From an uncultured Oscillospiraceae bacterium (lineage in GTDB: Bacteria; Bacillota; Clostridia; Oscillospirales; Ruminococcaceae), in assembly GCA_934526065.1 (NCBI GenBank), contig CAKSZX010000001.1, positions 248,001-312,000 of the forward strand: a stretch of 64,000 nucleotides of DNA, given 5' to 3'. The stretch's first letter is position 1. The number at the start of each line of letters is the position of its first letter. Below are positions 60,376 to 64,000 of this stretch, in pieces. Position numbers and translations under genes: made by a program. The notes below the pieces were generated by a model, which saw only the letters and a list, made by a program, of their open reading frames with translations, ran no database searches and had not been told where the DNA came from.

Positions 60376-61203
60376 ATGGTAGGGAATGTGACCCCTGTTT
60401 TGGAAAAATTGAATGATAAAGACAGGAAAACATATCTTTCCGTCTATTGCTCGCTGTGTCATGAACTGAGCCGCAGATACGGCTGTTTCGCTCGATTTCT
60501 GTTAAGTTATGACATGGTGTTTTTAGCTTTATTGGAGGACGGTTTAAACGGCCGGCTTTACATAGGCGATGAGAAAAAATGCGTTGCCGGGATTTTGGGG
60601 AAGAAGAGAAAAATTTTTTCTTCCGCAGGGGTTAAATATGCCGCCGATGCTTCGGTTATACTGGCCTACTTTAAAATTTTGGACAATTTGAAGGACGAAA
60701 AACTTTTAGGTAAACTTAAAAATCTTTTGGTTTTGCCATACATATTTTTTAAATATCAAAAAGTTAGGAAAAATCGTCCGGCTCTTGCAAACAGCATAGA
60801 AGAACGGCAAAAAGGCCAAAGGGACGCAGAAACCCGATTTAAAAGCCTTGACGACCGGGCCTTTGCCACGGAAGAAATGACAAAGTCGCTGGTTTTAAAG
60901 GGAACTGTCTATGATGATAAAATGTCTCTCGGCCGGTTCGGCTTTTTCTTGGGCAGGTTTATTTATATTCTTGACGCAATAGAAGATTACCGGCAGGACG
61001 AGAAAAACGGTTCCTTCAATCCTTTTCTAAAAGGCCGCAACAGCCCCGGGGAGGCTCGGCGGGAGTGTTATATGGCTCTTGGGGAGGCTGTTCACCGGCT
61101 TGACAAATTGAAATTTTTGCAAAATAAAGATATAATTTACAATATAATTTGTCTGGGATTGCCCCGGCAGATAAAACATTACGGAGAAACTGAAAATGGA
61201 TAA
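60376..61203 (+). CDS. DUF5685-family protein
   Basis: This 275-residue protein begins after GAGAGGA at 60376 and has the conserved CSLCHELSRRYG motif near residue 28, LLSYDMVFLALLED, and a later helical region with GRFIYILDAIEDYRQDEKNG. DUF5685 proteins occur beside J-domain genes in Clostridia, as here (8-nt overlap with the next gene). The all-helical nature and paired acidic residues resemble isoprenoid-synthase-like folds, but that is only an impression. Function unknown. Confidence 0.75.
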   Translation: MVGNVTPVLEKLNDKDRKTYLSVYCSLCHELSRRYGCFARFLLSYDMVFLALLEDGLNGRLYIGDEKKCVAGILGKKRKIFSSAGVKYAADASVILAYFKILDNLKDEKLLGKLKNLLVLPYIFFKYQKVRKNRPALANSIEERQKGQRDAETRFKSLDDRAFATEEMTKSLVLKGTVYDDKMSLGRFGFFLGRFIYILDAIEDYRQDEKNGSFNPFLKGRNSPGEARRECYMALGEAVHRLDKLKFLQNKDIIYNIICLGLPRQIKHYGETENG

Positions 61204-61849
61204 ATATTATAAAACTTTGGGGTTAAGCCCCGACCGGACGGAGCAGGAAGTCCGCCGGCAGTACAAAAAATTGGAAAAAAATTACAACCCGGATAACTTT
61301 GCGGATCCGGGGCAAAAAAAACATGCCCGGCAGGCAATGGAAGAAATAAAGGATGCATATATAAATATACTCAATTCTTACCGGGACAGCGGGTATTCTT
61401 CTTACGCATCTTCCGGGCAATATCAACAGCAGACATTTGCCGAAAGCGAATATGCCCGGGAAAACTACGGCAAGAACACCGCCACCCGGCAGGATAAGCA
61501 GGAATTTTACGACAGCATAAGAAACCTTATAAAGCGGGGGGAATACCCGAATGCCGTTTCAATGCTTTCGGCTTACGGGGACACGGAAAACGCCCTGTGG
61601 AACTTTCTCATGGGTACCGCAAAATATTATAACGGGCAGGTGAGCGAATCTTTGGTTTATTTTAAAAAAGCAAAGAGACTTGACCCCTATAACGCCGAAT
61701 ATCGGGCTGTGGCAGACAGAATGGAGCAGTCGAGAAAGGGCAATATTCACGGCACACCTTGGGGTGAAAAAGGCAGTCGGACAACCGATGTAAACTGCGA
61801 CGGCATAGGTCCGCTTATTCGGTGCGGCATACTGTCAAGGTGCCTGTAA
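61196..61849 (+). CDS. J-domain-like protein with NPD in place of HPD
   Basis: This 217-residue protein begins with a J-like domain: YYKTLGLSPDRTEQEVRRQY, then KKLEKNYNPDNF. The usual HPD tripeptide is NPD (residues 31-33). A Ser/Tyr/Gln-rich linker (about 62-95) follows, then a TPR-like region (GEYPNAVSMLSAYGDTENAL and YFKKAKRLDPYNAEYRAVAD). The HPD histidine is needed to stimulate DnaK, so this may be a non-catalytic J-like adaptor. It overlaps the DUF5685 gene by 8 nt and precedes a membrane-protein gene. Confidence 0.8.
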   Translation: MDKYYKTLGLSPDRTEQEVRRQYKKLEKNYNPDNFADPGQKKHARQAMEEIKDAYINILNSYRDSGYSSYASSGQYQQQTFAESEYARENYGKNTATRQDKQEFYDSIRNLIKRGEYPNAVSMLSAYGDTENALWNFLMGTAKYYNGQVSESLVYFKKAKRLDPYNAEYRAVADRMEQSRKGNIHGTPWGEKGSRTTDVNCDGIGPLIRCGILSRCL

Positions 61850-61860
61850 GGAGTGCGCCG

Positions 61861-62400
61861 ATGAAAAAAACAAACGCAATGAAGATTGCTTTTTGCGGTA
61901 TAACCGCCGGCTTGTGCACCGCTGTTATGCTTATGGGGTACTTGTTCCCTTTTGCAACATATGTATGCCCGGCAATGGCTGCCCTGTTGCTTTTTCCCAT
62001 AGCTTATGAGTATGGAGCAAAAACATCTTTTACGGTGTATTTAGCTGTGAGTTTTTTATCCTTTTTCCTTGTGCCGGATTATGAACTTGTGTTTATGTTC
62101 GTTATGGTCTTTGGTCTGTTTACGGTTATAAAACTGCCCATGGACAGAAAGTTCAAGAAAAAGACGAATTATCTTCTTAAATTCATATATGTAAACGGCA
62201 CTTTATTTTTAAGCTACTTTATTTTGCTTGTGATTTTCCCCGTGCAGGCTCTTTTGAGCGAATTTGCCGAGTACAGCGTCGGTTTTGGCGCCTTGCTTGT
62301 TGTGATGTTTGACATAACTTTTTTTCTGTACGACAAAGCCATAGAAAAAATGCTTGTGATTTACATTTACAAATTACGACCGAAACTTATTAAAAAATAA
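61861..62400 (+). CDS. Integral membrane protein, unknown function
   Basis: This 179-residue protein has about five membrane segments (for example IAFCGITAGLCTAVMLMGYL and YVNGTLFLSYFILLVIFPVQ) and a basic C terminus. The first helices recall ECF-transporter S-component-like or DUF2232-type proteins, not enough for a call. ATG at 61861 follows AAGGAG. It is the last gene of the DUF5685-J-like operon; a strong hairpin follows. Confidence 0.65.
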   Translation: MKKTNAMKIAFCGITAGLCTAVMLMGYLFPFATYVCPAMAALLLFPIAYEYGAKTSFTVYLAVSFLSFFLVPDYELVFMFVMVFGLFTVIKLPMDRKFKKKTNYLLKFIYVNGTLFLSYFILLVIFPVQALLSEFAEYSVGFGALLVVMFDITFFLYDKAIEKMLVIYIYKLRPKLIKK

Positions 62401-62412
62401 AATAATAAAACA

Positions 62413-62454
62413 AAAATCACCTTGTAAAAATATAATATTACGAGGTGATTTTTT
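62413..62454 (+). terminator. 15-bp hairpin containing the rubrerythrin ribosome site
   Basis: AAAATCACCTTGTAA (62413-62427) pairs along its full length with TTACGAGGTGATTTT (62438-62452, one G-T pair), then more T residues. It looks like the terminator of the upstream operon, but its 3' arm holds GAGGTGAT, the ribosome site for the gene starting at 62455. A TATAAT sits in the loop (62431-62436). Confidence 0.75.
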
Positions 62455-62997
62455 ATGGGTTTTAAACAATCGAAAACATTTATGAATTTACAAACCGTCT
62501 TTGGGGCAGAGTGCAAAAGCTTTGCCAAATACTCTATGTATGCCGCCAAAGCAAAAGAGGACGGCTTTGAGCAGATAGGGGAAATATTTGCCCAAACCGC
62601 AGGCAACGAACTTGAACATGCCAAAATACGGTTTAAACTGATAAACGAAGCCGATGATTTACCTTATACATCGGACAATTTAAAAGAGGCGGAAATCTGC
62701 GAAAATTACGAAAATCGGGTTATGTACAAACACTTTGCCGCTGTGGCAAAAGAGGAAGGTTACCGCAAAATAGCCGATCTGCTTGAAAAAATAGGGCGGA
62801 CAGAGGCCGCCCACGAAAGACGCTTTGCCGCCCTTGCGTTGAATATGGACACGGCAAAAGTATTTTACAAAGATGATAAAAAGATTTGGGTGTGCCGCAA
62901 CTGCGGATATGAAACCTATGATTGGCAGAGCAGGGAAAAATGCCCGGTGTGCGGGGCAGATCAAGGATTTTCTCAAATAAAGCCGGAAAATTATTGA
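62455..62997 (+). CDS. Rubrerythrin
   Basis: This 180-residue protein has the four-helix diiron domain with repeated E/H ligands (GAECKSFAKYSMYAAKAKED, NELEHAKIRF, AKEEGYRKIAD, TEAAHERRF) and a C-terminal rubredoxin-like iron site (WVCRNCGYETYDW and CPVCGADQ). Rubrerythrins reduce hydrogen peroxide in anaerobes. The start and ribosome site lie within or just after a strong hairpin, suggesting unusual control. It is followed by a ferredoxin gene that could be an electron donor. Confidence 0.93.
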   Translation: MGFKQSKTFMNLQTVFGAECKSFAKYSMYAAKAKEDGFEQIGEIFAQTAGNELEHAKIRFKLINEADDLPYTSDNLKEAEICENYENRVMYKHFAAVAKEEGYRKIADLLEKIGRTEAAHERRFAALALNMDTAKVFYKDDKKIWVCRNCGYETYDWQSREKCPVCGADQGFSQIKPENY

Positions 62998-63081
62998 ACA
63001 TAACAAAAGAATATTTTAATTTTGCCGATACATAATAACTTCGGAACACAATCCGCAAATAAAACAGATAAGGAGTTTGTT

Positions 63082-63267
63082 GTGAAAGCATTTATAAACG
63101 AAGATTTGTGTATCGGTTGCAGTTTGTGCCGGTCGATTTGCCCGGCAATTTTTGTTATGGAGAATGAAAAGGCCAAAGTGCGAATGTGGGATATAGAACC
63201 TATTTATCAAGATGATGTTGAAAACGCACGGCAGTCATGCCCCTCCGGCGCAATTATAACCGAGTAA
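63082..63267 (+). CDS. Single-cluster [4Fe-4S] ferredoxin
   Basis: This 61-residue ferredoxin has C10, C13, C16 and C53 (EDLCIGCSLCRSICP and QSCPSGA) for one cluster, plus C20, typical of Desulfovibrio-type mono-cluster ferredoxins. GTG at 63082 is chosen because AAGGAG lies 7 nt upstream and the protein then starts MKAFINED as in the family. It may pass electrons to rubrerythrin encoded just upstream. Confidence 0.9.
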   Translation: MKAFINEDLCIGCSLCRSICPAIFVMENEKAKVRMWDIEPIYQDDVENARQSCPSGAIITE

Positions 63268-63270
63268 AAG

Positions 63271-63300
63271 AAAAAGCCACGGCAAATGCCGTGGCTTTTG
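63271..63300. terminator. Bidirectional terminator, ferredoxin and tRNA-Gln copy 1
   Basis: AAAAGCCACGGC and GCCGTGGCTTTT, a 12-bp stem directly next to the tRNA 3' end. Confidence 0.85.
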
Positions 63301-63374
63301 GCTGGGGTACTAGGATTCGAACCTAGGGAATGCCAGAGTCAGAGTCTGGTGCCTTACCGCTTGGCGATACCCCA
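63299..63374 (-). tRNA. tRNA-Gln (anticodon CTG), copy 1, CCA encoded
   Basis: Acceptor TGGGGTA pairs with TACCCCA, discriminator G, CCA encoded. The anticodon loop CTCTGAC between CCAGA and TCTGG gives CTG. Identical to the copy at 63544-63619. Confidence 0.95.
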
Positions 63375-63391
63375 ATGTTTAACGCCTAAAT

Positions 63392-63420
63392 ATGATAACA
63401 CAGAAATCGAATTTTGTAAA
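63392..63420 (-). promoter_or_regulatory. Promoter of tRNA-Gln copy 1
   Basis: Minus strand TTTACA, 17-nt spacer, TATCAT preceded by TGTGT. Confidence 0.75.
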
Positions 63421-63515
63421 GCATTTTTTTACAAAATTTTGCAGCTGGGCAAAACGAAGACAATCGGCAGCCAAAATTTTGAAAAAAATTATTTTGCAGA
63501 AAAGGAAAGATAAAA

Positions 63516-63544
63516 ACAAAGCCACGGCAAGTGCCGTGGCTTTT
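63516..63544 (-). terminator. Terminator of tRNA-Gln copy 2
   Basis: AAAGCCACGGC and GCCGTGGCTTT stem next to the tRNA 3' end; near-copy of the terminator at 63271. Confidence 0.8.
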
Positions 63545-63619
63545 GGCTGGGGTACTAGGATTCGAACCTAGGGAATGCCAGAGTCAGAGTCTGGTGCCTT
63601 ACCGCTTGGCGATACCCCA
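63544..63619 (-). tRNA. tRNA-Gln (anticodon CTG), copy 2, CCA encoded
   Basis: Same sequence as copy 1, 245 bp apart, with its own promoter and terminator. Confidence 0.95.
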
Positions 63620-63636
63620 ATGCTTAACGCTCAAAC

Positions 63637-63665
63637 ATAATAACACACAATCGTGGATTTGTAAA
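63637..63665 (-). promoter_or_regulatory. Promoter of tRNA-Gln copy 2
   Basis: Minus strand TTTACA, 17-nt spacer, TATTAT. Confidence 0.7.
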
Positions 63666-63689
63666 GCACTTTTTTGATTTTTTGAAAAA

Positions 63690-64000
63690 TTATTTCAATT
63701 TTTCTGCCCACTCCTTTTCTTTAAAGCCGATAAGCACAAAATCATCACCTACTAAAATCGGCCTTTTCACAAGCATACCGTCACTTGCAAGTAATCGCAA
63801 TTTCTCCTTATCGGTCATATTCGGCAATTTGTCTTTAAGCCCCATATTCTTGTATATCAATCCGCTTGTGTTGAAAAACTTTTTGATTTCAAGTCCGCCT
63901 TTTGCCTGCCAAAGTTTAATTTCTTCTTCGGTTGGATTTTCTTCTTTGATGTGGCGACCGGTGTATTCGATACCGGCGTCGTCAAGAAATTTTTTTGCTT
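63690..64000 (-). CDS. ArsC/Spx-family reductase-like protein, C-terminal part (5' end outside window)
   Basis: The minus strand is open from the window edge to a stop at 63690, giving about 103 C-terminal residues: KKFLDDAGIEYTGRHIKEEN, LKIWQ-type helix LKLWQ region, FFNTSGLIYKNMGLKDKL and the ArsC-like closing block GMLVKRPILVGDD with FVLIGFKEKEW. The ArsC/YffB/Spx fold is clear. The catalytic cysteine lies beyond the window, so arsenate reductase, Spx or YffB type cannot be separated. Confidence 0.85.
   Translation of the reverse strand, partial: AKKFLDDAGIEYTGRHIKEENPTEEEIKLWQAKGGLEIKKFFNTSGLIYKNMGLKDKLPNMTDKEKLRLLASDGMLVKRPILVGDDFVLIGFKEKEWAEKLK

Noticed and set aside
62428..62442. PerR box before rubrerythrin
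   Set aside because: TATAATATTA is only half of the expected palindrome.

Overview
The window reads as a chromosome segment from an anaerobic, endospore-forming member of the Clostridia, probably a gut Oscillospiraceae/Ruminococcaceae-like bacterium. This is inferred from gene content: pyruvate formate-lyase with its activase, a class III ribonucleotide reductase activase, rubrerythrin and a small ferredoxin, a T-box leader before valS, SRP/rpsP/trmD gene order, and the spore proteins SpoVM, SipL, SpoIVA and SpoIID. Promoters are mostly TTGACA-N17-TATAAT. Genes sit on both strands in short operons separated by clear intrinsic terminators, so this is mainly a conserved chromosomal backbone with a few accessory patches. 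No phage, insertion sequence or CRISPR array was seen.

Layout. 1-7.8 kb: the end of a surface protein, a stand-alone pyruvate kinase C-terminal-like protein, htpG behind a CIRCE-like operator, a PC4-like/HD pair, and valS under a T-box. 7.8-15.9 kb: a DHHW/MBOAT acyl-transfer pair, a 54-residue membrane protein, and a four-gene nucleoside-type ABC importer. 15.9-26.2 kb: a flavoprotein of the Nim family, an exonuclease, three tRNAs, then the ylxM-ffh-rpsP-khpA-rimM-trmD operon, HPr, and uvrC-rsmD-coaD. 26.2-29.4 kb: spoVM, sipL and spoIVA side by side, the three parts of the spore-coat basement layer. 29.4-36.6 kb: an accessory patch with a small repressor and palindromic operators, a frameshifted lipoprotein gene, an AraC regulator, a thioredoxin-like membrane protein and SpoIID. 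36.6-42.3 kb: a corrinoid methyl-transfer set (methyltransferase/B12 fusion, DUF2284, reductive activator, homocysteine methyltransferase). 42.3-45.6 kb: an HxlR regulator, a metallo-hydrolase-like lipoprotein and a macrodomain/SirTM ADP-ribosylation pair. The lipoprotein gene and the macrodomain operon share an identical 17-bp upstream motif. 45.6-64 kb: PepV, glycosyltransferases, NrdG, dUTPase, pflA/pflB with a long leader, an M20 hydrolase, duplicated tRNA-Leu and tRNA-Gln genes, rmuC with two nucleoside hydrolases, DUF5685 with a J-like protein, rubrerythrin, ferredoxin and the end of an ArsC-like gene.

How the genes work together. The sporulation cluster would build the SpoIVA shell: SpoVM marks the forespore membrane and SipL joins SpoIVA to it. 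The corrinoid cluster has all parts needed to move a methyl group from an unknown donor to a B12 protein and probably on to homocysteine. The HxlR, macrodomain and SirTM region looks like a stress-responsive reversible ADP-ribosylation unit. All function calls come from reading the translated sequence and known family motifs; no database search was run.
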